A DNA stretch of 44,760 nt from JAFGFY01 sp964520425 (GCA_964520425.1 CAZFMX010000016.1:1-44760), one strand, 5' to 3'. Positions 6,702 through 16,238 are shown, counted from the stretch's first letter. A program made the numbers and translations. Notes: a model not told the origin generated them from the letters alone.

Positions 6702-8768
6702 TTAGAATTTGAATCTCAGAACCGCCTGCACGGAGATGGAGGGGCCTTCAATGAGATCGTAGGTCCCTGGAGTTTGGTAGCCGTTGTCTGTGAGATTTTT
6801 GACGGAAAGGTCGAAGTCTGCCCCATGAAAAAGAACGTCCCGAATGACGGCGCCAAGATCCACCTGCCAGTCACCCGATACGGAGATAATCTCAAATGCG
6901 TCGTCCCTGGGATAGATGAGGGATCGGGAGGCGACATACCCGGTGCGGGCATGGAGGGTTACTCTGGGTGTCGGCTGCCACGTGATCATGACATTAAACA
7001 GAGAATCAGCACCAAGGTCATAAGGGTAGGTTTTTGTGTCATAAACCGGTATGATATTTCCCTCTCCATCATCGATGAATTCTACAATATAGCGGTATTT
7101 CTCATCCGAACCCCGGTTATTCAGCAGGGTGAGATTCGCCTCTATATTCAGGTTAGACTGAGGAGAATAGTGCCCTACAGCCTCCAGGCCGTAGATCTTC
7201 TGACGGTTCGGCAGGGAGAGGCCGGCATAGGGATCCTCCATGACATGTTTGTCAACCCATTGATAGAAACCAGTGGCGGAAAAGCCCATTCGGCTCGATT
7301 TTTCCCATGCCACTTGCAGATTCAGGCTTTTGATTTCTTCCAGGTCAGGATTTCCTTCCTCGTAGAGTTGTCGTGCAAAAGGGGTCCGGTAGGCGGTCCC
7401 CCCCATCAGTTTATAGCGCCATGATGGGGTGGGCGACCACCCGATTCCGGCGCTGAGACTCGTTTGATCATCAAAATCCTCGTGCATGTCCCGACGCGCC
7501 CCGGCGAACATGTTGAAGTCGTCGATGGTCTTATGAAACTGGCCGAAGATGGACCAGAGGCGACTATCGTAGCTCTCTTGAAATATGATCGGGAAGAAGG
7601 CCGGGTTGTTGGACTCCAGATACCCGGGCAAATATCCCCGCCAGAGTGGAGCATCTTGAACGCTTTTTTCCCGGTATGAAAAGCCCCCCGTGAAAATCCC
7701 CGTTCCGGCCATCATGGAGCGATCATAGACCAACTCAGTATAGGTCGTGCGCTCTTCTTGGGTCTGGCTCCAGTCAATCACATCATGCTCGTACCGAAGC
7801 TCGGAGTAATAACCCGCGAATTTGAGTACCGAGTTTCGAGCCAATTGTCTCTTTACCTCCACTTTTACATAGCCAAAAGGGGACCCGCGGCTTTCTCCCC
7901 AGGAGGTGCTCCCTTCCCCGCTGGTCATGGTATAGAGTCTGTCGTTGTAGGATATTCTGGTGGAGAGGTTTAACCAATCGTCATAAGAAAAATTCCCGTA
8001 AACCTCCAGGTATTCGGACTCTCCGGGAAAGCCTTCTCCAATACGCTCTCCCGGGGGAAGGGGCACCGAATCATCCCCCTGGAACCTTACAATATCAAAG
8101 GGCCTCTCATCCTCTTCGCCCCTGCGTCCACTCACGGATAGAAACCCGTTCCAAAGCCCTTTATCACAACCCATATTGGCAAAAAACCCGAGATGACCCC
8201 CCGGGCCTTGGTAGAGGACGCCGGCCTCTACCCCGTCCAGGTCCTTTCCTGTCATGGGGACCACGTTGACGATACCGGCAAAGGCATCCGGGCCCCAGAG
8301 GACCGAGGCAGGCCCATTGACCATCTCGATGCGTTTGACAGACCAGAGAGATAGATCGTGATCCAGCTGATGGATGAATTTCGTCATCTCGGACCCCACG
8401 GGCACCGTGTCATATAAAAACAGGGCGGAGTTGGGAATACCCCGCAAATAGGGTTGGGTCCCCCATTCCTTTTGGGCTGCATAAAAACCGGGGATGTTTT
8501 TGAGGGCGTCACTCAAGGTAAACGCGCCGCGTTCCCTGAGCTCCTTTTGGTTCAAGACCCTGGCAATGGCAGGGGCCTGCCATGCGCTCTCCTCCCTACG
8601 GGATGCAATGCTGAGGACCTTGGTCTCCTCCCCGACGAACATCAGCATGGTCTTTTCACGGACAGGTGGTGTCTCTTCATCCGCCCTCAGGGGAGTCGAA
8701 ACACTCAGCAGGATCGCGGTGCTCAATAGGAACCTTCCTAGGATCTCATGTAGAGGTATTTTCATCAT
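6702..8768 (-). CDS. TonB-dependent outer-membrane receptor
   Basis: 688 residues. Signal peptide at 1-29 (LLSTAILLSVSTPLRA). The plug domain (~55-175) shows ARVLNQKELRERGAFTLSDA, the NIPGF element, LRGIPNSALFLYDTVPVG and IEMVNGPASVLWGPDAFAGI, all hallmarks of TonB-dependent receptor plugs. The remainder has amphipathic beta-strand character of a 22-strand barrel and ends in the outer-membrane signature phenylalanine (VLRFKF). Length is normal for the family. The ligand cannot be read from sequence; siderophores, cobalamin or other small ligands are possible. Its ATG overlaps the stop of the response-regulator gene by four bases (ATGA), so it is the last gene of the solute-binding-protein/kinase/regulator unit and is likely part of the same uptake or sensing function. 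No TonB/ExbB/ExbD genes are in view. Confidence 0.93.
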   Translation of the reverse strand: MMKIPLHEILGRFLLSTAILLSVSTPLRADEETPPVREKTMLMFVGEETKVLSIASRREESAWQAPAIARVLNQKELRERGAFTLSDALKNIPGFYAAQKEWGTQPYLRGIPNSALFLYDTVPVGSEMTKFIHQLDHDLSLWSVKRIEMVNGPASVLWGPDAFAGIVNVVPMTGKDLDGVEAGVLYQGPGGHLGFFANMGCDKGLWNGFLSVSGRRGEEDERPFDIVRFQGDDSVPLPPGERIGEGFPGESEYLEVYGNFSYDDWLNLSTRISYNDRLYTMTSGEGSTSWGESRGSPFGYVKVEVKRQLARNSVLKFAGYYSELRYEHDVIDWSQTQEERTTYTELVYDRSMMAGTGIFTGGFSYREKSVQDAPLWRGYLPGYLESNNPAFFPIIFQESYDSRLWSIFGQFHKTIDDFNMFAGARRDMHEDFDDQTSLSAGIGWSPTPSWRYKLMGGTAYRTPFARQLYEEGNPDLEEIKSLNLQVAWEKSSRMGFSATGFYQWVDKHVMEDPYAGLSLPNRQKIYGLEAVGHYSPQSNLNIEANLTLLNNRGSDEKYRYIVEFIDDGEGNIIPVYDTKTYPYDLGADSLFNVMITWQPTPRVTLHARTGYVASRSLIYPRDDAFEIISVSGDWQVDLGAVIRDVLFHGADFDLSVKNLTDNGYQTPGTYDLIEGPSISVQAVLRFKF

Positions 8769-10135
8769 TTCTTCTTTGACTGCTTCATCATTGTTCTGAA
8801 TTTTCCACGGGTCACCCCCAGAAGTCTGGCGGCCTCTGTTTGGTTGTTTCCCGCTCTCTCAACGGCCTGCCTGATCAGGGCATTTTCTAATTCTTCAAGA
8901 TTAATGCCCCCCGCGGGCAGCTGAAACCCTTCATGATCCGCCCGTGGAACGGTGGAACCCGTGAGGAATGAAAGGGTCCCCCCGGTGATCATTCCCGTGT
9001 CTCCGGAGTGGATCGCCGCACGCTCCAACGCGTTGGCCAGTTCTCTGACATTACCGGGCCACGGGTATTTCAGAAGGCATTTGACGGCCGTTTCATCCAG
9101 GCTTGGAGAGGGGACGATCATATCGAGTTTCTTGAGAAAATACTCCGCAAGGGGAACAATGTCCTCGGTCCGCTCCGCCAGGTTCGGCAGGTGAATTGGG
9201 AAAACATTGATTCTGAAAAACAGGTCCTTACGGAACTGACCGGCCTCTACCAGTTTGTTCAGTTCCTTGTTTGTGGCACAAATCACCCGCACATCTACGG
9301 GAATCTCCTCGTTCCCTCCGACACGCTGGATCTTCTTCTCCTGAAGCGCCCTCAGGAGCTTGGCCTGGGCCTCCAGCGGAAGGTCTCCGATCTCATCCAA
9401 CAGGAGTGTGCCTCCGGCGGCATATTCAAACTTGCCCTCCACACGCCTGTCGGCCCCTGTAAAAGAGCCCTTTTCGTGACCGAAGAGTTCGGATTCCACG
9501 AGACTTGGAGAAATGGCCGCGCAGTTGACCGGCACAAAACGGTTGGATCCGCGCGCACTCTGGTGGTGGATGTACCGGGCCAGGAGTTCCTTTCCGGTCC
9601 CCGATTCCCCGGTTATGAAAACCCCTGAATCACTCTTTGCCACCCTGGCAGCTGAATCCATGACTCCATCCATGATATCAGAGACATAGATCACCTCCCC
9701 CGGTTCTTCGGCCTTTCGGAGTTTCTGCTTCAACTCCACATTCTCGTTCATGAGCCGTGAGAGTCGTAGGGTCCGCTCCACCGTGACCAGGATCCGGTCT
9801 TCTTCAAAGGGCTTGGTGATATAGTCCACGGCCCCCGTGCGCATGGCCTCCACCGCGGAATCCACGGTGGCAAAGGCCGTAATGAAGACGACCGGAATCT
9901 GGAGAGGTTTGATCTTTTCCAGTAGTTCGATACCATTCATTCGGGGCATCTTGATGTCTGTAATGACCATATGATAGGAGGACTGTCTCACCATCTCCAG
10001 GGCCTCCACACCGTCACCGGCCTGACTCACCCTGTAGCCCCTGTCTTCCAGCATCTTGGAGAGCAGGTAGCGCATCCTCTCTTCGTCATCAACGATCAAT
10101 ATATGGGTCGATGGTTTTCCTGTATGCTTAATCAT
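8765..10135 (-). CDS. NtrC-family sigma54-dependent response regulator
   Basis: About 456 residues. Start at ATG 10135; a TTG two codons earlier (10141) is possible, and neither has a strong ribosome-binding site. The receiver domain (~10-125) has the acidic pair VDDEE, phosphoacceptor Asp in VITDIKMP (~60) and the Lys of YITKPF. The AAA+ domain (~150-375) has Walker A GESGTGKE, sigma54-contact loop GSFTGA (a known variant of GAFTGA), Walker B GGTLLLDEIGD and an arginine-finger region FRKDLFFRIN. A Fis-type helix-turn-helix (NQTEAARLLGVTRGKFRTMM) is at the C-terminus. It would activate sigma54 promoters when phosphorylated, presumably by the adjacent kinase. No sigma54 promoter was found by eye in the window. 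It overlaps the TonB-receptor gene by four bases. Confidence 0.96.
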   Translation of the reverse strand: MIKHTGKPSTHILIVDDEERMRYLLSKMLEDRGYRVSQAGDGVEALEMVRQSSYHMVITDIKMPRMNGIELLEKIKPLQIPVVFITAFATVDSAVEAMRTGAVDYITKPFEEDRILVTVERTLRLSRLMNENVELKQKLRKAEEPGEVIYVSDIMDGVMDSAARVAKSDSGVFITGESGTGKELLARYIHHQSARGSNRFVPVNCAAISPSLVESELFGHEKGSFTGADRRVEGKFEYAAGGTLLLDEIGDLPLEAQAKLLRALQEKKIQRVGGNEEIPVDVRVICATNKELNKLVEAGQFRKDLFFRINVFPIHLPNLAERTEDIVPLAEYFLKKLDMIVPSPSLDETAVKCLLKYPWPGNVRELANALERAAIHSGDTGMITGGTLSFLTGSTVPRADHEGFQLPAGGINLEELENALIRQAVERAGNNQTEAARLLGVTRGKFRTMMKQSKKK

Positions 10136-10147
10136 TGGCAATTCACG

Positions 10148-11590
10148 TTAGACCATTTGTTGGGATTGTTTATTCCTCAATTCCGTCTCCCCCGTTGTCC
10201 CATTATTTCGATCCAGAGGCAGTTCCATAACGAAACGGGCGCCGCTGTTGTTAGGCTTGTTTTCCACACTGATTCGCCCTTTATGGGCGGTCACCACTTG
10301 AGTGGCAAAGGCAAGCCCCAAGCCTGTCCCCCTGGCGCGGGTCGTATAAAACGGCTCGAATATGACTTCCATGCTCTCGGACGCGACGCCCGGGCCCTGG
10401 TCTTCCACCTCGACAACCCAATGCCAATCCCTTTGGCTCGCAGTGACCGTGATCCTGCCCTGATTTCCGTTTGCATCCACGGCGTTTTTCAAGACGTTCC
10501 CGATGGCCCTCGTCAAGAGATCCGGATCTGCGTCGGTCCGGCAAGGCGTCTTGGGAATGCGGGTCTCGATTTCCACCTGCGTCCCGTTCAGTTGCACCTC
10601 GAAGCGGACAATCATGTCTTGAAGCATCCCGTTCAGATCCACGTTGCGAAAGGCGGGCACAGCCGGCCTGGCAAAAAGGAGAAAATCCTCTATGAGTTGG
10701 TTAAGCCGTTGAATCTCGTCTTCAATATAAGCGGTCGATACATGGTCCTTTGAGGACGGAAACTCCTTTTTGAGAAGATCCATAGAAGACTTGATGATAC
10801 TCAAAGGATTCTTCACCTCATGGGCCACCATGAGGGAGAATTTTCCAAGCTCAGCCAATGTCTTTTGCCGCACAATCTCCTCATTGGCCCGTTTGAGGGC
10901 GTTCTGGCTGGTCTCAATGGAATCGAGCATGGCATTAAACGCGAGCCCCAGTTCCCTGGTCTCAGGAAGGTTATCGGATTGGGCGCGCAATTTCAAATTT
11001 CCCTCTCCCACCTGTCGCGCTATTCCTGCCAGCCTGGTCACCGGTGCCACAATGGAGAGTGAAAAAAAGTAGAAGATCACCGCACAGACGCAGGCCAGTC
11101 CCAGAGAAAGCCAGATAAAGCGGTTCGCTATGGTTTTCAGGAGCTGGTTGATGCCCTGGGAGCTGTACGCGATCCTGACCCGACCGACCTGTGACTCATT
11201 GAGCTCTCCCACATAAGGAAAGGACCCCGCCCGCTTTTGGATGACAGGCGCGCTGACCTCATAAAGCGCCCCCATATTGTGCGTTTCCATAGGTTTCTCG
11301 ACTTCGGCCAAGAGGTTTCCCTTTTCGTCCTCAATGGACACCTTGACCACATCATCTTCACTCAGGAGATTCTGTCCCAGACGCTCCAAAGCGCTTTCCA
11401 GACCGAACTCTATCTGCACGGCCGAATTCAGCGCGAGATATCGGGCCAGAGAATTCATCCTGTTTTCAAAGCGTGAGAGGACAAACTCCCGGGTAATGGT
11501 CAAGCCCATATATCCAAGGATGACCGTGGTGGCCATGATCAACATGATGCCCGCAAGAAGCAGGCGGATATGTATGCCAAACCGTTTCAT
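10148..11590 (-). CDS. Membrane-bound sensor histidine kinase (NtrB/ZraS type)
   Basis: 480 residues. TM1 at ~8-30 and TM2 at ~158-182 enclose a ~125-residue periplasmic sensor region. A HAMP linker follows (PVTRLAGIARQVGEGNLKL), then a dimerisation/phosphoacceptor helix with the H-box MVAHEVKNPLS (His257). The ATPase domain has the N-box (AIGNVLKNAVDA), G1 box DQGPGV and G2 box GTGLGL. The ATG overlaps the stop of the solute-binding-protein gene (ATGA), and the response-regulator gene follows within 15 bases, so the three are co-translated. The binding protein may present the ligand to the sensor domain; this is inferred from the gene order. Confidence 0.95.
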   Translation of the reverse strand: MKRFGIHIRLLLAGIMLIMATTVILGYMGLTITREFVLSRFENRMNSLARYLALNSAVQIEFGLESALERLGQNLLSEDDVVKVSIEDEKGNLLAEVEKPMETHNMGALYEVSAPVIQKRAGSFPYVGELNESQVGRVRIAYSSQGINQLLKTIANRFIWLSLGLACVCAVIFYFFSLSIVAPVTRLAGIARQVGEGNLKLRAQSDNLPETRELGLAFNAMLDSIETSQNALKRANEEIVRQKTLAELGKFSLMVAHEVKNPLSIIKSSMDLLKKEFPSSKDHVSTAYIEDEIQRLNQLIEDFLLFARPAVPAFRNVDLNGMLQDMIVRFEVQLNGTQVEIETRIPKTPCRTDADPDLLTRAIGNVLKNAVDANGNQGRITVTASQRDWHWVVEVEDQGPGVASESMEVIFEPFYTTRARGTGLGLAFATQVVTAHKGRISVENKPNNSGARFVMELPLDRNNGTTGETELRNKQSQQMV

Positions 11591-12579
11591 GGCGTTGTTC
11601 CGTCCTCCGTCACGACCTCTTCTCCCAATAGGATGTCGAGTCTCTGGATGGTCTTACGGTTCACCCATAGGCTGAACTTCGGGTCAGGACTTGAACAGAC
11701 GCCGGTATCGAGCAACTCCATGATCAACTCCCCTGTCTGTTCTCCGATTTCTTCATAATTGATAATAAAATTCAGAGCCGCCCCCGATTCATAAAAAAAA
11801 CTGTTGTACCCAATCACAGGGACTCGGTTCAACAGAGCCGTTTCAATGATAAATTGAATGATGCTCTCAGAAGGGGTCGCTGTGGAATCTGTAATGAGCC
11901 ATAACGCATCGACATCTTTGAAATGGGTCTCCAGGACGGTGGGGATCTCTTCACTCGAGGAGACCCTCAAAGGGACGATGCGCAGGCCGAAATCCTCCGC
12001 GATCTTTTGGGCCTGGATGAAAAACGGGTCGTTGTTGAGGGGGTCAAACAATAACCCGATACGCTTGGCGCCGGGGAGTCCTGCCGAGATCTTCTCTATC
12101 TGCGTCGAGATCGGGATATTCAAAGAGACTCCGCATGCATCACCGGACAAGGAAAGGGTCTTTTCGGGATCCAGCACCATCGAGTAAATGGGCGTGGCTT
12201 TTTTAGGGTCCAATTCGTCCCAGATGAACGGGGCAGCTTCGTGACCCACGCCGACATAACATCTGAAGGGCTGGCGAACCATCTTCTCTTTGAGAACAGT
12301 CCTTCTCTTACCCTGGTAGTCATCCAGGGTGAACACCTCTATCTCGACACCCTCGGCTTCCAGCACATGACTCAAGCCTTCAACCGCCTCAAGGTACTGT
12401 TGGACCAAAGAGACCACAATCGCAACAGAAATAGGTTCTGAATCCTCCTCCCCATATGCAGAGGTCATGGGAAAGATTGCGAATAACACACACAGGGCGG
12501 CCGGCAGCCAACTCCCCCTCCTGATAGGATCTGAAGATCGCTGTAAATTTTGAAAAAAAAGAGGCTTATGAATTCTCAT
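11587..12579 (-). CDS. ABC-type solute-binding protein (ABC_sub_bind/TrpX-like), orphan
   Basis: 330 residues from ATG 12579, preceded by AAAGAAAGG and lying 10 bases after the gspD stop. Upstream in-frame starts would lie inside gspD. The N-terminus is a signal peptide (WLPAALCVLFAIFPMTSAYG). The mature part reads like the two-lobed periplasmic binding proteins of the ABC_sub_bind family: a first strand (ISVAIVVSLV), a CYVGVGHEAAPF element, GAKRIGLLFDPLN and the DALWLITDSTATP segment of the second lobe. No permease or ATPase genes are nearby. It sits instead directly before a histidine kinase and a sigma54 regulator, so a sensory role is more likely than classical transport (inference). The ligand is unknown. 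Confidence 0.87.
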   Translation of the reverse strand: MRIHKPLFFQNLQRSSDPIRRGSWLPAALCVLFAIFPMTSAYGEEDSEPISVAIVVSLVQQYLEAVEGLSHVLEAEGVEIEVFTLDDYQGKRRTVLKEKMVRQPFRCYVGVGHEAAPFIWDELDPKKATPIYSMVLDPEKTLSLSGDACGVSLNIPISTQIEKISAGLPGAKRIGLLFDPLNNDPFFIQAQKIAEDFGLRIVPLRVSSSEEIPTVLETHFKDVDALWLITDSTATPSESIIQFIIETALLNRVPVIGYNSFFYESGAALNFIINYEEIGEQTGELIMELLDTGVCSSPDPKFSLWVNRKTIQRLDILLGEEVVTEDGTTP

Positions 12580-12589
12580 TCCTTTCTTT

Positions 12590-14872
12590 TTAGCGCACGA
12601 GTTGATTGACTTTTTGTTTAAACTCCTGCGTAATCGCGTCCACATCCGACAGATTGACAATGACCCGTGGGGTAATGAATAGCATTAAGTCCGTTTTCTC
12701 CCGTGTCTTGGACTCTTTACCGAACAGGAAGCCGAGAATCGGAATGGAGCTAAAGAAGGGGACACCGCTGTCGATCTCTTGTTCCTTTTCCCTCATAAGC
12801 CCTCCCATGACAATGGTCTGCCCGTTACCCACGGTTAGGGATGTGTTCACCCTTCGTTGCCGAAAGGATGGATAGGTGTTGCCGCCAACATTCTGACCTT
12901 CCCCCGTCTCGCTGACCTCTTGACTGATATCCATGCTTACAAGACCCCGGTCGTTGATATGGGGAGTCACAGCGAGAATGATACCGGTGTCTCGATATTG
13001 GATCGTAGTCTGGGTAAGGGGGTTATCTCCTGTTGTGACGATCGAGGCACTCGCCACGGGAATCTGAGTGGATATATCAATCTTGGCCTCCTTATTGTCT
13101 GATGCCAGGACAAGTGGAGCGGAGAGGATATTGGCCCTGTCATTTGAGGCCAGGGCGGACAGGGTGGCGGACAAGGGGGCAGTCTGGCCCAGGGTGAGAT
13201 TGAGCCCGCTGTCACCCTTTATACTCCCACTCACAACATTTAGGTCCATGGTTTCATCGCTGTCCACGTAATCCCAGGCAACACCCATTTCGTCTTTTGC
13301 GTCCACTGAAACTTCTGCAATAACCACTTCGATCAGAACTTGCCTGGGTAGGACATCCAGTTGGTCGAGTAAGTTTTCAACAATCCGAAAGTCCGAGGGA
13401 ATCGCCTCTATGATCAAGGCGTTTCTGATGGGATCGGCTGTGATTTTAAGCTTTCCGCTCAAGGTCCCCGATCCTTCCGCGCTTCCCCCCCGAATGACCG
13501 GACCGGAGACCACTCCCTCTTCTTTCGCTTTGGAACCGAAAATACTTGGCGGGCGGGTGGATGCGGATTCTGCCTCCTTTTTGGCGGGAGTGTTCTGCCG
13601 GACCGTCTTGGAGGTTTCGGAAAAAATAGACATCAGAATATTCGCAAAATCCTCTGACTGTCCGTTCTTCATGAAATAGACGTAGATTCTCGGTTCAACA
13701 CCTTCATCCGGTTGATCGAATTCCTTAATGAACTTCTCCAGTTCAGTGAAAAACGCCTTGTCTTGGCTGATAGCAAGAATCCGGTTCAACCGTTTGATGG
13801 CCATCAGTTGAAAACCCTCTTTCTCATCTCGGCCATAGGCCTTTAAGACATCTTTCAGCACCTTGACCAACTCTTCGGCATCCATGTGTTGGACCGGATA
13901 CCATGCGTGGGTGTATTTCTCGAATAGATCGATATCAAACGTCTCCACAAGCCGCAGGGCCTTGAGGATATTCACCCCTTTATCCACAACGATGAGGATG
14001 TTTGACTTATCTTGGGGGACTATCACCCCTTCGGCTGAAATAAACGGCGACAAGGTCTTGGCCATTTCAGCGGCGGAGATATGATTGAGAGGAATGATCT
14101 GCATGATGATCCGTTCTTCGAGCCGGAGTGATTCTGTATCCTGTCGGCCCATCCTAGTGAAAATCGGCATTCGGGGAGCCTCTTTAATGGGTGCAATCTT
14201 ATAAAGATCGCCACTCTTAACAGCGGTAACACCGTTTGCCTCAAGGATTTGAAGGAAGACGTCCCAAATGTCCGCAGTCTCGAGGGTGCCGGCTGTGTGG
14301 ATCGTGACCTTGCCGCGCACCGAGGGATCCACGATGTAATTGAACTTGAGTATTTCAGCCACGGCGCGGATGACTTCCATCAAATCCGCCTCGTCAAAAT
14401 TAAACACCATGCCGCCGGATGTCCCGTCAGGGGTCGGTGGCTCTTCCATGGCGACCTTATGGGCGATAAATCCACTCTTCTCCTCCGACACATCCCTTTT
14501 CTTAGGGGACGGTTCAGGGAGGGATTCTGACTTTGGAACAGCCGACGGTTCCTGGTAAACGGTTTGTCCTTCAGAAGCTGATATGTCCTTAGAAGGTTCG
14601 GGCCCCCTTGCCCTCACCTTGATCAACCCGAAAGGCGTGGAAATCACTTCCATTCTTCCCATCTGAACCTCACCTGCTTCCTCAGCGCTGAAAACGGTTC
14701 TCCCTTTCACACTCGAAGGCGTAGTAACAGGAGGACCGGAGGTCGTGACGGTCTCTGAACTCGCCGGGGTCTTATCCAACAGCGGCTCCTGGCTTTGACA
14801 GGCAAGTGAAGCACCAAGGACGACCATAATCAGAAAACAGGTTTTACTATAAATCGAATACTTCAATATCAT
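12590..14872 (-). CDS. gspD: Type II secretion outer-membrane secretin GspD
   Basis: 760 residues. The N-terminal export signal ends at LACQ, a non-canonical lipobox that may or may not be lipidated (Cys25). A Pro/Ser-rich linker (~30-150) is followed by the N0 domain (MVFNFDEADLMEVIRAVAE), KH-like N1-N3 domains (IIPLNHISAAEMAKTL, YPVQHMDAEELVKVLKD, IYVYFMKNGQSEDFANIL) and the secretin pore domain with QVLIEVVIAEVS, the VASDNKEAKI-type strand and the VPFFSSIPILGFLFG signature. Length and domain order fit GspD. The last gsp gene of the operon; the solute-binding-protein gene follows after 10 bases. The N0-N1 linker and the absence of a long C-terminal S-domain suggest a pilotin-independent or self-lipidated secretin (inference). 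Confidence 0.96.
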   Translation of the reverse strand: MILKYSIYSKTCFLIMVVLGASLACQSQEPLLDKTPASSETVTTSGPPVTTPSSVKGRTVFSAEEAGEVQMGRMEVISTPFGLIKVRARGPEPSKDISASEGQTVYQEPSAVPKSESLPEPSPKKRDVSEEKSGFIAHKVAMEEPPTPDGTSGGMVFNFDEADLMEVIRAVAEILKFNYIVDPSVRGKVTIHTAGTLETADIWDVFLQILEANGVTAVKSGDLYKIAPIKEAPRMPIFTRMGRQDTESLRLEERIIMQIIPLNHISAAEMAKTLSPFISAEGVIVPQDKSNILIVVDKGVNILKALRLVETFDIDLFEKYTHAWYPVQHMDAEELVKVLKDVLKAYGRDEKEGFQLMAIKRLNRILAISQDKAFFTELEKFIKEFDQPDEGVEPRIYVYFMKNGQSEDFANILMSIFSETSKTVRQNTPAKKEAESASTRPPSIFGSKAKEEGVVSGPVIRGGSAEGSGTLSGKLKITADPIRNALIIEAIPSDFRIVENLLDQLDVLPRQVLIEVVIAEVSVDAKDEMGVAWDYVDSDETMDLNVVSGSIKGDSGLNLTLGQTAPLSATLSALASNDRANILSAPLVLASDNKEAKIDISTQIPVASASIVTTGDNPLTQTTIQYRDTGIILAVTPHINDRGLVSMDISQEVSETGEGQNVGGNTYPSFRQRRVNTSLTVGNGQTIVMGGLMREKEQEIDSGVPFFSSIPILGFLFGKESKTREKTDLMLFITPRVIVNLSDVDAITQEFKQKVNQLVR

Positions 14873-14879
14873 CAGCTAG

Positions 14880-15668
14880 TTACTCCTTTTTATTCCTTTT
14901 AAAGGTACCGAAGGGCGTCTCATAAGTCTCAAATTCATTTGTGGCGTCATTTTCTTTCATTTGGTCGGCCCTGGGTCCTACTTGTGGTTTCGGGTTATCA
15001 TCACTTGGGGCCTTCTTTGTGAAGCTCTGAGGTCTTATCGCTCGTTTCGCGTTGCCACTACTCGCGGCCTTCTCCGGGGAAGACGGCCTATTGGTCCTTG
15101 TGTTCACTACGGTGGGCGTAGATGCAGATGGGGCGCCACTTTGCGGAGAAGGCTGAGACTTCTTTTCTTCATCGTCATACAGGGAAATCTCGTATCTATT
15201 CTTCCCTTGTTCCAGGAGGATGCTCTCAGGTTCAATGGCGGCGATCCTGAGATCAGAGAAGGTATCTCCAATAGCCACCCATTTCCTCTGGGGTTCATCC
15301 GGACCTCGAACGGGATTATCAATAAGGGCCTTTCGCTCATCTTCCATGATGATCACACCATACAGATGAATCCTTTTACCGGATATGACGGGTTGTTTTT
15401 TCTCCGTCTTCGCCTTAGGTTCTTCTGGAAGAGATTCCTTCCGATCGGGTGAAAACAATGAGCGTTCCGTAATGACCTTGTAGGCCGACTCTCTTAAGAA
15501 AGTCCTCTTGTTCGGCTGCATCTTTTCAGGTGCAGAAACCGATGGAGCGCTGGCAGGGGCGCCCCATCCCAATGGCTCTTCCTGGACCCACACGCGGTAG
15601 GCCATGCTCCCTGCAAACAGGGCACATAGGGCAAGGATAACATTGATCAACCATATTCGGGGTATCAT
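14880..15668 (-). CDS. gspC: GspC/PilP-like inner-membrane clamp protein of the type II secretion system
   Basis: 262 residues. One N-terminal TM segment (LINVILALCALFAGSMAYRV), a Ser/Pro/Lys-rich linker with the KVITERSLFSPDR element seen before homology regions, then a compact HR-type domain (~95-170: KRIHLYGVIIMEDERKALID, WVAIGDTFSDLRIAAIEPES, ILLEQGKNRYEISLY). The C-terminal ~90 residues are a low-complexity Ser/Pro/Lys tail instead of a PDZ domain. It lies seven bases before gspD, consistent with the known GspC-GspD contact. The position between gspM and gspD, instead of first in the operon, is like the pilMNOPQ order, so a PilP-like name would be equally defensible. Confidence 0.82.
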   Translation of the reverse strand: MIPRIWLINVILALCALFAGSMAYRVWVQEEPLGWGAPASAPSVSAPEKMQPNKRTFLRESAYKVITERSLFSPDRKESLPEEPKAKTEKKQPVISGKRIHLYGVIIMEDERKALIDNPVRGPDEPQRKWVAIGDTFSDLRIAAIEPESILLEQGKNRYEISLYDDEEKKSQPSPQSGAPSASTPTVVNTRTNRPSSPEKAASSGNAKRAIRPQSFTKKAPSDDNPKPQVGPRADQMKENDATNEFETYETPFGTFKRNKKE

Positions 15669-15677
15669 TTCAGATTC

Positions 15678-16238
15678 CTATCTCTTTCCATTCTTCATTA
15701 AACCTTCCACGACCATAGTACAATCGATTTCCTCCGGACGACGAATATTGGGGAGACGGAGGCGGACCGAGGCAACCTTGAGGAGTTTCTTTGAATTCTT
15801 TATAGCAAAAAGGACTTCCTTTATCTGTCGGATGGTCGCCATCATCTTGATCTCCACGGGCACGGTCATATATTCGCCCTTTTCAGTGGGCTCTGATTTC
15901 ATCACACGCATGGAAAGAAGTCTCATCCCTTCCTTTTCAATCATATCACTGAGTATGTTCTCGATCTCCACTGCCGCAAGTGCGGAAGTCGCTTGGGACA
16001 GGAGGCCGGCCTCGACCCGGGCTAGTTCACGCTCCGCCGATATCAGTCTCATCTCCACTTTTCTCTTTTCCTGCAAGACTTCCCGATACTTGGTCAATTC
16101 TTTTTCCTTGAAACTGACTTCATCCGACTTCCCGAAGAAAGAAGGCAGGCTCGGAGAAAATCGATACGCCGCTCCCGCCAGAAGCAGGACCATGCCGCAG
16201 ATCAATATGATTTTTCTTTCTCTGTTGAGTGGAACCAT
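15678..16238 (-). CDS. gspM: GspM/PilO-like inner-membrane protein
   Basis: 186 residues. One N-terminal TM helix (KIILICGMVLLLAGAAY), a coiled-coil segment (~42-85, rich in Lys/Glu: KEKELTKYREVLQEKRKVEM), then a small ferredoxin-like domain (~90-175) with the PVEIKMMATIRQIKEVLF helix-strand typical of PilO/GspM. It would pair with GspL in the assembly platform at the inner membrane. It starts ~93 bases after gspL, unlike its tightly packed neighbours, because a short repeat lies between them. Assignment as GspM rests on fold pattern and position. Confidence 0.8.
   Translation of the reverse strand: MVPLNRERKIILICGMVLLLAGAAYRFSPSLPSFFGKSDEVSFKEKELTKYREVLQEKRKVEMRLISAERELARVEAGLLSQATSALAAVEIENILSDMIEKEGMRLLSMRVMKSEPTEKGEYMTVPVEIKMMATIRQIKEVLFAIKNSKKLLKVASVRLRLPNIRRPEEIDCTMVVEGLMKNGKR

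Noticed and set aside
6645..7424. A 259-codon plus-strand frame antisense to the TonB receptor
   Set aside because: No family features; the receptor with signal peptide, plug and barrel explains the region.
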